The notes beneath the pieces are model-generated. The model worked only from the letters and a program-made list of their open reading frames with translations. It was not told the origin of the DNA and searched no databases. A program made the translations under genes and the position numbers. Positions 25,627 to 33,510 of a DNA stretch of 64,000 nucleotides are shown here, in pieces. The stretch is from Poriferisodalis sp965208925. GTDB taxonomy: Bacteria; Actinomycetota; Acidimicrobiia; Acidimicrobiales; Poriferisodalaceae. The stretch is taken from positions 1,612,001 through 1,676,000 of the forward strand of contig NZ_OZ242364.1 in the NCBI RefSeq assembly GCF_965208925.1, written 5' to 3'. Position 1 is the first letter of the stretch; each line of letters begins with the position of its first letter.

Positions 25627-25701
25627 GTTCTCTCGACCCCAACCGTCACGACCGACCCCTGTCCGCGGCGGCGGTTCATGCAATCCGCCTCCGGCTTGGT
25701 C

Positions 25702-27660
25702 TCACTGTCGGGGCAGTGCGAAAGCGACGAGTGCGGCGTCGGCGCCGCGGCCGGTGGCGATGACGACGAATTGCTGCCCTGCTTGGGTTGTGTAGGTCAT
25801 CGGGTTCGCGCTGGTCGGCAACGGCGTTGCGCCACGCCAGAGCTCGGCGCCTGTTGCGCTGTCGAATGCGTAGAGGTACGGCTCGCCGCCGCCCACGAAG
25901 ACCAGTCCGCCCCCGGTTGCCAGCGGCCCGGGATTGCCGACCCTGCCCAGCCGCTCCGGCAGCTCGACGCCATCGAGCAGCGGGTGGCTGCGGATCTCGT
26001 CGCTGCCTTCCCCGAAGGGCACCTTCCATGCGATCTCGCCCTCGTCGAGGTCGATTGCCACCAGGTGCGCCCACGGCGGCTTGGTGAGCGGGATCGGACC
26101 GAGCCCGCTGTCGGGTGATTCCACAGCGCCCGGTCCGCCGGCCTCGGCGAACATGACGCGAATGGCGCCGTAAGGGCAGTTGTTGCTGTAGGCGACGTCG
26201 ACGCGCGGGTCGTCACCTCGGTTCTCGCAGACTTGGTTGGTGTCGGCGTCCTCCGACGTGCGCACGTACAGCGTCCCGGTCTCTGGGTCGAACGCCGCTC
26301 CTCCCCAGTTCGCGCCGCCGCTGCCACCCGGGCGCTGCAGCGTCCCCTGCAGGCTCGGCGGGGTGAACAGCGGACCCAGCCGGAACCGCTGCATCTCGGC
26401 CACTGCGAGCGCATGGATCTCCGGCGTCAGGTCGTTCGCGTCGTCCAGCGACGCACCCTGGTGAGCGAACGGCGGGGGCTTCGATGGGAACGGCTGGGTG
26501 GGATACAGCTCTTCGCCGGGGACATCGGTGAATGTGTCGACCGCGCTCTCGGTGATCGGCCACACCGGCTCGCCGGACACCCGGTCGAATACATAGGTGA
26601 ATCCCTGCTTGGAGACCTGTGCCACGGCGTCGATCTCGTGCCCGTCCACGGTGATCGTCACCAGGTTCGGTGCGGCAGAGAGGTCGTAGTCCCACACGCC
26701 GTGGTGCACTGCCTGGAAGTGCCACTGTCGCTCGCCCGTGCGAGCATCGAGCGCCACGAGCGACTCGGCAAACAGGTTCGCCCCCTTGCGGCGCCCTCCC
26801 CAGTAGTCGCTGCTCGGCGTGCTCGTCGGCACGTACAGCAGACCCCGCTCGGCATCGAGCGACATCAGCCCCCACACGTTGGCGTGGCCGGTGTAACGCC
26901 ACGACTCGTCCTCCCAGGTGTCCGCCCCGAAGTCGTCGCTCGACTGCGGGACGGTGAAGAACACCCAGCGCCGCTCGCCCGTCCGGACGTCGAATGCCTG
27001 CACCGTGCCGGGAGGGTCGAACTCGCGCTGCACCCCGTCGGGCACCCGGCTCCCGACGATCACGAGATCTTCGAACACCACCGGGGGAGACGTCTGGTCG
27101 AACTCGAAGCGCGTGACCTCACGGCCGTGCCCTTCGGTCAACAGGACGCTACCCCCCCCCCCCCCGAATTCTGAGTCCAGTTCGCCTGTGGCGGCGTCGA
27201 TCGCGTACAGCCGGTCACGGCTGTTGAGGAAGATGCGCTCGTCGTCGCCGTCGCTCCAGTAGGCGACGCCCCGGTGCTTGAAGCCCGTCGGCCCTGCACC
27301 GACCGGCCCGCCCTCGTAAGCCTTCGGATCGAACGCCCACAGCTCTGCACCCGTCTCGGCGTCGAGCGCGACCACCCGGGTGTACATCGTGGACAGGTAG
27401 AGGATGCCGTCGACCATGACCGGCGTGGCCTGGAACGGACCCGGGCGCGTCTCGTATTCGGGGAGCAGCCTCTCGCCGGGTTCCCACGTCCAGGCGATCT
27501 CCAACCTGCCGACATTGTCGACCGTGATCTGATCGGCAGTGGAGTACTTGGTGTGCGCCTGATCAGAACCGACGAACGGCCACTCCGTCGCGGCCTCCGT
27601 CTGCTGGCCGCACGCGGCTGCGGCCAGAGCCACAGCGACCAAGACGAGCAACGTCTTCAC
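25702..27660 (-). CDS. PQQ-type quinoprotein dehydrogenase, lipoprotein
   Basis: Extracytoplasmic dehydrogenase of the PQQ eight-bladed propeller family, similar in layout to quinoprotein glucose/alcohol dehydrogenases. 652 aa. A signal peptide ends with the lipobox AAAC (about residues 16-19), followed by repeated tryptophan-docking-type blades (GAELWAFD, GERRWVF, GERQWHF, GEIAWKV, GAELWRG). A run of 14 G in the coding strand (27152-27165) encodes five Gly in DSEFGGGGGS near residue 167; a length change there would truncate the enzyme. GTG 27660 overlaps the permease stop codon (GTGA). No pqq biosynthesis genes are in the window. Confidence 0.88.
   Translation of the reverse strand: MKTLLVLVAVALAAAACGQQTEAATEWPFVGSDQAHTKYSTADQITVDNVGRLEIAWTWEPGERLLPEYETRPGPFQATPVMVDGILYLSTMYTRVVALDAETGAELWAFDPKAYEGGPVGAGPTGFKHRGVAYWSDGDDERIFLNSRDRLYAIDAATGELDSEFGGGGGSVLLTEGHGREVTRFEFDQTSPPVVFEDLVIVGSRVPDGVQREFDPPGTVQAFDVRTGERRWVFFTVPQSSDDFGADTWEDESWRYTGHANVWGLMSLDAERGLLYVPTSTPSSDYWGGRRKGANLFAESLVALDARTGERQWHFQAVHHGVWDYDLSAAPNLVTITVDGHEIDAVAQVSKQGFTYVFDRVSGEPVWPITESAVDTFTDVPGEELYPTQPFPSKPPPFAHQGASLDDANDLTPEIHALAVAEMQRFRLGPLFTPPSLQGTLQRPGGSGGANWGGAAFDPETGTLYVRTSEDADTNQVCENRGDDPRVDVAYSNNCPYGAIRVMFAEAGGPGAVESPDSGLGPIPLTKPPWAHLVAIDLDEGEIAWKVPFGEGSDEIRSHPLLDGVELPERLGRVGNPGPLATGGGLVFVGGGEPYLYAFDSATGAELWRGATPLPTSANPMTYTTQAGQQFVVIATGRGADAALVAFALPRQ
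27152..27165 (-). repeat. 14-nt G homopolymer inside the quinoprotein gene
   Basis: Fourteen consecutive C on the + strand, read as G in the gene. In frame as given. Such tracts are classic slippage sites, but also sites of sequencing error. Confidence 0.9.
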
Positions 27661-29393
27661 GGCACCCGCTCGACCTCGACCGTGATGATGTCGACGCCCG
27701 AATATTTCCGGTGGCGCACCGTCGAGGCGAAGTGACGCAGCAGGCGGAGCGAGATCGTGTGCTCTTCGGTTGCGGGTGCACGTTCGCTCACAAAGGTGAG
27801 CCGGTCTTCGAGATTCTGCGCATCCGCTGAGGTGCGCAACTGCAGTTCGATGCTGGTTGCCGAGGGCCGCGCGACGATGACCAGCCGTGACGGGGACGGA
27901 TCCTGGCCGGATTCGCTTTCCTCCATCAGGCTCAGCAGCGATTCCTCGCCGACGAGCCTGAGCCGGTTCGCCGACACCTCGTCCCAGCCTGAGCCCTCCG
28001 CGATCTCGGCCAGGAACTCGTCGACCTGCGGCAGTGCCTCGGCATTCAATGCCGTCTCGAGACGTCGCCTCCGACCGCTTGACTCGAGGTAGGCCGTCAA
28101 CAAGATCGCGATCAGCGTGCCGACCACCATGCCGTTGCTGAGCAGCGTCCCCCAGGCGCCGCCGATGATGGTGCCGATGACGTCGGAGCCCTGCAGTCCC
28201 ACGCCTACCGCAACGGCGACACCGATCACGACGGCCTTCTGGGGCCGGAGGCCGTCCTGCAGCACGGAGCGGAGGCCCTCCACGAACAGCAGCCCCATGA
28301 TGATGAGCAGGTAGCCCGAAGCCACTGCGCTGGGAACAGTGAGCAGGACGGCGGTCAGTTTCGGTGTCAGTGCCAGCGCGATGAGCATGGCGCCGATGCA
28401 GTACCCGACCCTGCGCGAGGCGACGCCGGTGAACTGTGCGAAGGAGATCGACGTCGCATCCATGGTTCCGACGGACAGCGTTCCTGCGAGCCCGCCGAGG
28501 AGCGAGCCGACGCCGACGGTGTTGACCGTGCCCTGCACGAGGCGGTAGTCGGCTGCTCCCGGATCCCGCTGCGACACTCGCTGGATCACGACACCGGTGG
28601 TCATTGCCTTGATGGTGACGGCCAGCGAGACGACCACGAACAGCGGCAGCAGTGCCCAGAAGTCGGCCCCTGGTGTCAGGTCGAGCCCGGGGAACTCGGG
28701 CTGCGGCACCGCGAGCCAAGCAGCGCTGTCGATGCCGGCGGAGTCATACAGCCCGAACAGGACGGCAGCGATGGTGGCAGCGACAATGGCGATGATCGGC
28801 GACCACAGCCGGAGCAGCCCCTTGGCGCGCAGCGCCAGCACTGCCGCCACCAACACGGCGATGAGCGCGACCACCGGCGCCGCGACGTCGGGGGCGTTGG
28901 TGGTCGTCGTTCCGACACGCTCGACAACGACCTGCATGACGCCGATCGCGATCAGCATGACGACGACACCCGAGACCGTCGGCGTGATGATCCGGCTCAG
29001 GCGATGCAGCCACCTGGCCAGCGCGAGCTGGAACACGGCGGTCACGACCACCAGCGACGCCAGCGTCTGCGGCCCGGCGCTGTTCACTGCCAGGATCGCG
29101 ACGGCCAGATAGCTCGGGGAGATGGCCATCAACACGTTGTGGCCCCCGCCGACCGGCCCGAGACGGGCTGCTGAAACCGCAGTTGCGACGCCGCAGACCA
29201 GGATGCCTGCGATCACCGACCATGTCGCTTGTCGCGCGCTGAGGTTCGTCGACTGCACGAACAGCGACATCGTCAGCACGGTCGGTGCCAAGGCGATCAC
29301 GACGCCTTGGATGCCCATCCCCAACGACAGCGCGAAGGAGCAGTTCTCGTCCGGCTCGTATGCGATCTCCTCGCCCGGAGCTACCGCGGCCAC
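27657..29393 (-). CDS. NCS2-family purine/uracil permease fused to a C-terminal RsbW-like ATPase-type domain
   Basis: The first ~430 residues are an NCS2 (xanthine/uracil permease) membrane domain with about 14 helices, including GGHNVLMAISPSY and the SFAQFTGVASRRVG stretch. Residues ~440-578 form a soluble domain whose pattern (LRLVGEESLLSLM, then a C-terminal LRLLRHFAST...YSGVDIITVEVE) resembles anti-sigma/RsbW-type histidine-kinase ATPases, although the N-box Asn and a DxGxG loop are not evident. Start unsettled: GTG 29393 lacks a ribosome-binding site, and the better ATGs (29484, 29488) are out of frame only because of the upstream 13-nt G tract. Stop overlaps the quinoprotein start by GTGA. 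Confidence 0.82.
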   Translation of the reverse strand: MAAVAPGEEIAYEPDENCSFALSLGMGIQGVVIALAPTVLTMSLFVQSTNLSARQATWSVIAGILVCGVATAVSAARLGPVGGGHNVLMAISPSYLAVAILAVNSAGPQTLASLVVVTAVFQLALARWLHRLSRIITPTVSGVVVMLIAIGVMQVVVERVGTTTTNAPDVAAPVVALIAVLVAAVLALRAKGLLRLWSPIIAIVAATIAAVLFGLYDSAGIDSAAWLAVPQPEFPGLDLTPGADFWALLPLFVVVSLAVTIKAMTTGVVIQRVSQRDPGAADYRLVQGTVNTVGVGSLLGGLAGTLSVGTMDATSISFAQFTGVASRRVGYCIGAMLIALALTPKLTAVLLTVPSAVASGYLLIIMGLLFVEGLRSVLQDGLRPQKAVVIGVAVAVGVGLQGSDVIGTIIGGAWGTLLSNGMVVGTLIAILLTAYLESSGRRRRLETALNAEALPQVDEFLAEIAEGSGWDEVSANRLRLVGEESLLSLMEESESGQDPSPSRLVIVARPSATSIELQLRTSADAQNLEDRLTFVSERAPATEEHTISLRLLRHFASTVRHRKYSGVDIITVEVERVP

Positions 29394-29421
29394 GGAGATC
29401 GAATCGCCCCCGGAGCAGCGA

Positions 29422-29434
29422 CCCCCCCCCCCCC
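29422..29434 (-). repeat. 13-nt G homopolymer at the permease 5' end
   Basis: Thirteen consecutive C on the + strand. It lies between the esterase stop and GTG 29393. With 14 G the ATG at 29488 would be in frame with the permease, with 12 or 15 G the ATG at 29484 would be; with 13 G neither is. Confidence 0.9.
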
Positions 29435-29512
29435 GATGTTCTGCAACACGCGGCCGGCGCCGTTCGCGGCCGAGCGCGCGTCATTCATCGGGGGACGCGA
29501 TGCTCCCATCCG

Positions 29513-30586
29513 CTACACCGAGTAGGCGAAGTCGCGCAGTGCGGCGGCGGTCGCCCCGTACACCTCGGGCATGGCCGTGCGGAAGATCACATCGCCCGCG
29601 TGGCAGGTGCCGTTGACCGTTCGGGCCTGGGCGCTGTTTCCGGCCGCGAGCAGCTTGTGGTAGTAGGCGAGGCCCTCGTCGCGCAGCGGGTCCAGCTCGT
29701 TCACCGAGATGACGTGCGGCGGCAGGCCGGCCAGATCGTCGGCCGTGGCGTGCAGCGGCCAGGCCAGCGGGTTGGTCCGGTCCGGTCCGCCCAGGTCGTA
29801 CGCCTTGGCGATGCCGCCCATGTTCTCGCAGTCCAGGAAGTACTGGTTGTTCTCGTGCAGCGACGGCAGATCAGCAGGCGGGTCCGCATAGGCCCCACAG
29901 ATGTACGGACACTGCGCAAACACGCCGTCGATGATGTCGAGATACCCCTCTCGCTTGGCCTTCAGCGTGGTGGCCAGCGTCAGATTGCCGCCGCCCGACT
30001 CGCCTGAGACGGTGATCGTGGAGACCCCCAGGTCCGACTTGTTGGCGGCCACCCATTGCAGGCCGGAAGTGCAGTCGTTGAGACCGGCTGGGAACGGGTG
30101 ATTGCCGAGCTTGCCGCCGCCGTTGCGGAACTCCACGCCCACCGCGACGAGCCCGCGCGACGCCAATTCATTCCGCCACGCGACGTACGACATGCCGGCC
30201 GCCGAGAGCAGCACCATGCCGCCGCCGTGGATGTGGTACACGCACGGCAGCGGACCGTCGGCCTCCGCCGGGCGGTGGATGAACAGCGTGATGTCGTTGT
30301 CGTCGACCCCGCTGATGACTTCGGTGCTCGCCACCACGCCGTCGGGAGGCGTCAGATCGGCGAAGAGCGCGTCGAAGAGCATCTCGAAGCCTGGCTCGGC
30401 CTCATCGACCCAGGCGTACAGCTCCTCCATTGACGAGTCCGCGGTAGCTGTCGCAGGCTCGCCATGCCCGTCGAGTCCCATTGCTGCCAGCACCGCCACC
30501 ATGCGCGGGTCGGCGCGCGGATCGGTGCCGAGCGTCATGTCCGGGTCGCCGAGCCGTCCCGGCCGGTGTACTTCAGCTGCAGTCAT
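29513..30586 (-). CDS. Alpha/beta hydrolase, hormone-sensitive-lipase (HSL) type esterase
   Basis: Carboxylester hydrolase of 357 aa. The oxyanion motif HIHGGGM (HGGG type) precedes the nucleophile motif GESGGG (Ser in GxSxG), and the acid/His end is visible as NELDPLRDEG and GTCHAGDV. ATG 30586 is chosen because GGAAGGA lies at ideal distance. First gene of a minus-strand cluster with the NCS2 permease (119-nt gap as annotated, about 25 nt if the permease starts at the upstream ATGs) and the quinoprotein. Confidence 0.9.
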   Translation of the reverse strand: MTAAEVHRPGRLGDPDMTLGTDPRADPRMVAVLAAMGLDGHGEPATATADSSMEELYAWVDEAEPGFEMLFDALFADLTPPDGVVASTEVISGVDDNDITLFIHRPAEADGPLPCVYHIHGGGMVLLSAAGMSYVAWRNELASRGLVAVGVEFRNGGGKLGNHPFPAGLNDCTSGLQWVAANKSDLGVSTITVSGESGGGNLTLATTLKAKREGYLDIIDGVFAQCPYICGAYADPPADLPSLHENNQYFLDCENMGGIAKAYDLGGPDRTNPLAWPLHATADDLAGLPPHVISVNELDPLRDEGLAYYHKLLAAGNSAQARTVNGTCHAGDVIFRTAMPEVYGATAAALRDFAYSV

Positions 30587-30749
30587 GCTGGTTCCTTCCG
30601 TTCGCTGGACGGTCCCCTGCCGTCCCGTCGCGCCGCCGACAGTAGCCCCGCCGCGCGACACCGGGTGAAGGCCACTCGGTTCCCAGGCGGCTGCCGTCGG
30701 CCGAGGACCGCTGCGCTGACCGCAGGCGCAGTTACATAGTCGTTCTTAT

Positions 30750-30755
30750 TACTAT
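30750..30755 (+). promoter_or_regulatory. -10 box of a leaderless-type promoter for the PhyH gene
   Basis: TACTAT in a locally AT-rich patch ends 6 nt before ATG 30762; no Shine-Dalgarno sequence. Confidence 0.5.
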
Positions 30756-30761
30756 GAGCGC

Positions 30762-31724
30762 ATGACCGATCACCCTTTCGACAACGAATTCGTCATCACC
30801 AGCGCGCAGAAAGAGCAGTTCTCGCGGGACGGCTTCGTCAAGCTCGAAGGATTCCTGAACTCCAGTGTGGTTGGCATGCTGCTCGATCAGGTCGACGCCG
30901 AATCGGCCCGTGGCGCCGGCGATGCTCCCGCGCCCACGCCGGGCCGCCGGTTCAGCAACATGCAGCACTTCTTGGCGACCGCCAAGAAGGAAGTCTTCGG
31001 ACTGATCCAGCGTCCCTACTTCCAGCGGGGCTTGACCGAGCTGGCCGGGCGCGACCTCTTTCTCACCTACGACTTGTCCTTCGAGATCGAGAAGAGCGTT
31101 GACAAAGGGCTGCCGTGGCATGCCGGCGTGTCGACGTTCGGGCTCCACTACGCCGAGGACTTCGGGTGCACGCTCTGGGCGCCGCTGCACCCCATCGACA
31201 CCAGCGGACAGCGCGGCGGCATCGCCTGCGTTCCGCTCCATGTGCTGTCAGCCGAATTCGTCCACACGACGGACCTGGCACTCGTCGAGGTGATCAGGGC
31301 CAGGGAGCGGGCCGGGAGACCGACGAGCCCGCAGGAATACCGTGATCTCAGGAACGAGATACTGAATTCCCCGGTGATGGACGAGCTCTGTGATGTCCAC
31401 ATGGTCGAGTACGACTTCGCTCCCGGCGATGCGCTCCTGTTCACCAAGAACGTCGTGCACCGCAGCATCGTGCTCGGCGAGGGAGAACTCCCGCGTCGCG
31501 CTGCGTACGCCATGCGCTTCATCGACGCGTCGTCGCGCTACGACCTGAACCGGGCGCAGACCCTCCATTTCCCCAGCGTGCAGTACGGGGAGGGGCTGTT
31601 CCCTTACAGGCAGATCACGAGCGACTACGTCGAGATCGGCAAAGCCGGGGCGAAGGACGGCGATCTCGTCGCGCAATGCGCCTACTTCAGCGACCGCGAC
31701 CTCCGGATGGTCGTGGGTGCATGA
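30762..31724 (+). CDS. Phytanoyl-CoA dioxygenase (PhyH) family protein
   Basis: Fe(II)/2-oxoglutarate-dependent oxygenase of 320 aa. N-terminal FSRDGFVKLEGFL is the typical PhyH opening. Iron ligands are probably in the WHAGVSTFGLHYAED region (His...Asp/Glu) and in NVVHRS (distal His, near residue 236), with R/A residues for the cosubstrate in RRAAYAMRF. Monocistronic with its own leaderless-type promoter; convergent with the SulP gene. Substrate unknown: the family hydroxylates acyl-CoAs, quaternary amines, phosphonates and natural products. Confidence 0.85.
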   Translation: MTDHPFDNEFVITSAQKEQFSRDGFVKLEGFLNSSVVGMLLDQVDAESARGAGDAPAPTPGRRFSNMQHFLATAKKEVFGLIQRPYFQRGLTELAGRDLFLTYDLSFEIEKSVDKGLPWHAGVSTFGLHYAEDFGCTLWAPLHPIDTSGQRGGIACVPLHVLSAEFVHTTDLALVEVIRARERAGRPTSPQEYRDLRNEILNSPVMDELCDVHMVEYDFAPGDALLFTKNVVHRSIVLGEGELPRRAAYAMRFIDASSRYDLNRAQTLHFPSVQYGEGLFPYRQITSDYVEIGKAGAKDGDLVAQCAYFSDRDLRMVVGA

Positions 31725-31766
31725 GTTCTGATCGCAGAATCGGCTGCTAGCGCCTGACGGCCTTGA

Positions 31767-33428
31767 CTACTCGGGTTCGGCCAGCGGGGGAGGGCGTTCG
31801 CGATCTGGATCGTCGACGAGCAGGCGCCGGGTGATGTCCTGGGCCTCGTCAAGCGTTCCGACCAGCTGCTCCGACGGGATGCGACGCAGTGCATTCAGCG
31901 ACGTGAGCGTGGCAGCGGGCGCGCCGTCAAGCGCCAGCACGATGCAGTGCACTTCGTTTTCCGTCGCCGTGTCGATGAGCTGCTCGATGACCAGCGCGGC
32001 GCTGTCGTCGATGTGATCCGTCTCGGAGAAGTCGAGAATCACCACTTGGTGACCCACGATGTCGTCGCCGATGGTGCGGATGAGCTTGCTTGAGGATGCA
32101 ACCGTGAAGCTGCCGCGCAGCTTCACAATGCCGGTGCGAGCGGAATACGGGCTGATGCCGTAGGACTCTGCGCTGTGCTCATGCAGGAAGATCTGATCGA
32201 GCAGGGGCACCGAGATAACGCTGTCGAGCTGGAGGCGCTCGAACTGGCGGGCGCCGATCATGCCGGCCACGATCAATCCCACGGCCACCGCTGTCACCAG
32301 GTCCACGAAGATCGTGATGCCGAGCGTTGTCAGCATGATCAGCAGGTGCTCGCGCTGCACCCGGCGCAGCCGCGCCAAGAACCGCCAGTCGATGAGCTGC
32401 CAGCCGGTCACTGTGAGTATTCCTGCCAACGCGGCGTGCGGCACATAGGCGAGCAGCGGCGCCAATCCCAGCACGAGCCCCAGAAGCGTGAGCGAGCGGA
32501 CGATGGGCGAGATCGGGGTACGGGCTCCCATCCGCCAAGCCAGAATCGACGACAGGAACGTCGGGCTGCCCGGCAAGCCGCCGATCAGGCCGGCTGCGAC
32601 ATTGCCGATGCCGGTGCCGAGCAAGCCCTTGTCCGGGTCGAGCTGAGTGCGAGTCTGCGCATCCACTGCCAAGGCACCCAGCAGACCTCGCACCGTGCTG
32701 AGCAGGGCGATGGTCAGCGCCGGCACCACGGCGCCTGCCAGGAAGCCCAGCGAGAGCTCGGGACGCTGCAGGTCGGGCAGCGAGCGCGGGATGCCTTCGA
32801 GTGTCGGCACGTCGCTCAGCCAAACGATGTTCAGGAGGGTGCCGACCAGCAACGCCGCGACCATGGCGGGCAGGTACCCGCGAAGTCGCTTGGGCCACAG
32901 CAGCGCGACAGCCAGCGCAACCAAGCCGATGATCAATGCGCCCGCGTTCAGCGCTGCCAGTGCGTCCGGCCATTTCTGGATTGCATTCAGGGGCTTGGTG
33001 ATCTTGACCGGTTCCCCCAAGAACGAGTTGACCAGGGAGAGCACCATCATCACGCCGATTCCCGATGTGAAGCCGGCGATCACCGAGTACGGCGTGTAGG
33101 TGACATAGCTGCCGATGCGCAGCAGGCTCAAGACGAGCTGGATGACTCCGGCCAGTATCACCACCGTGAACGCTTCGGCGGGAGTCTCGGCGTGCGTCGC
33201 CACGACGGCGGCCATGGCCACCGCCAAGACGGCGCTCACCGATCCCATCTGCGGCCGCGACCGTTCGAAGATGCCCACGAAGAAGCCCACTGCGAGAGCG
33301 CCGTAGATGCCGCTTGCAGCTCCGAGCCCCGACACCACGCCGAACGTCGCAGCGGGCGTGATGGAAACTGCCGCCGCGGTGATGCCGCCCGACACGTCTC
33401 CACGCAGTGTGTGAAGGTCGTAGCTCAT
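31767..33428 (-). CDS. SulP-family anion permease with C-terminal STAS domain
   Basis: Membrane permease of the SLC26/SulP family, 553 aa, for sulfate, bicarbonate or dicarboxylates. The membrane part (~1-410) includes SVIAGFTSGIGVMM and the GLPGSPTFLSSILAWRMGARTPIS segment typical of SulP. Residues ~430-540 are a STAS domain (VVILDFSETDHIDDSAALVIEQL), with the DxS-like turn; the Ser that is phosphorylated in anti-anti-sigma proteins corresponds to the S of DDSAA. No Shine-Dalgarno sequence is seen at ATG 33428. A carbonic anhydrase or sulfate assimilation gene is not adjacent, so the anion remains open. Confidence 0.92.
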   Translation of the reverse strand: MSYDLHTLRGDVSGGITAAAVSITPAATFGVVSGLGAASGIYGALAVGFFVGIFERSRPQMGSVSAVLAVAMAAVVATHAETPAEAFTVVILAGVIQLVLSLLRIGSYVTYTPYSVIAGFTSGIGVMMVLSLVNSFLGEPVKITKPLNAIQKWPDALAALNAGALIIGLVALAVALLWPKRLRGYLPAMVAALLVGTLLNIVWLSDVPTLEGIPRSLPDLQRPELSLGFLAGAVVPALTIALLSTVRGLLGALAVDAQTRTQLDPDKGLLGTGIGNVAAGLIGGLPGSPTFLSSILAWRMGARTPISPIVRSLTLLGLVLGLAPLLAYVPHAALAGILTVTGWQLIDWRFLARLRRVQREHLLIMLTTLGITIFVDLVTAVAVGLIVAGMIGARQFERLQLDSVISVPLLDQIFLHEHSAESYGISPYSARTGIVKLRGSFTVASSSKLIRTIGDDIVGHQVVILDFSETDHIDDSAALVIEQLIDTATENEVHCIVLALDGAPAATLTSLNALRRIPSEQLVGTLDEAQDITRRLLVDDPDRERPPPLAEPE

Positions 33429-33510
33429 AGGAGAGAAGCCGGAATCCCTCGTTGGAGGATCCGATAGCCGACGCTATTGCACCGTGGCCATCGGCACCGA
33501 GGTCAGATTG

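Noticed and set aside
27657..28719. Extension of the quinoprotein frame upstream to 28719
   Set aside because: The extension overlaps the permease gene; the lipoprotein signal peptide at GTG 27660 gives the natural start.
32175..33467. 430-codon + strand ORF antisense to the SulP permease
   Set aside because: Charged, low-information translation; SulP-STAS on the other strand is unambiguous.
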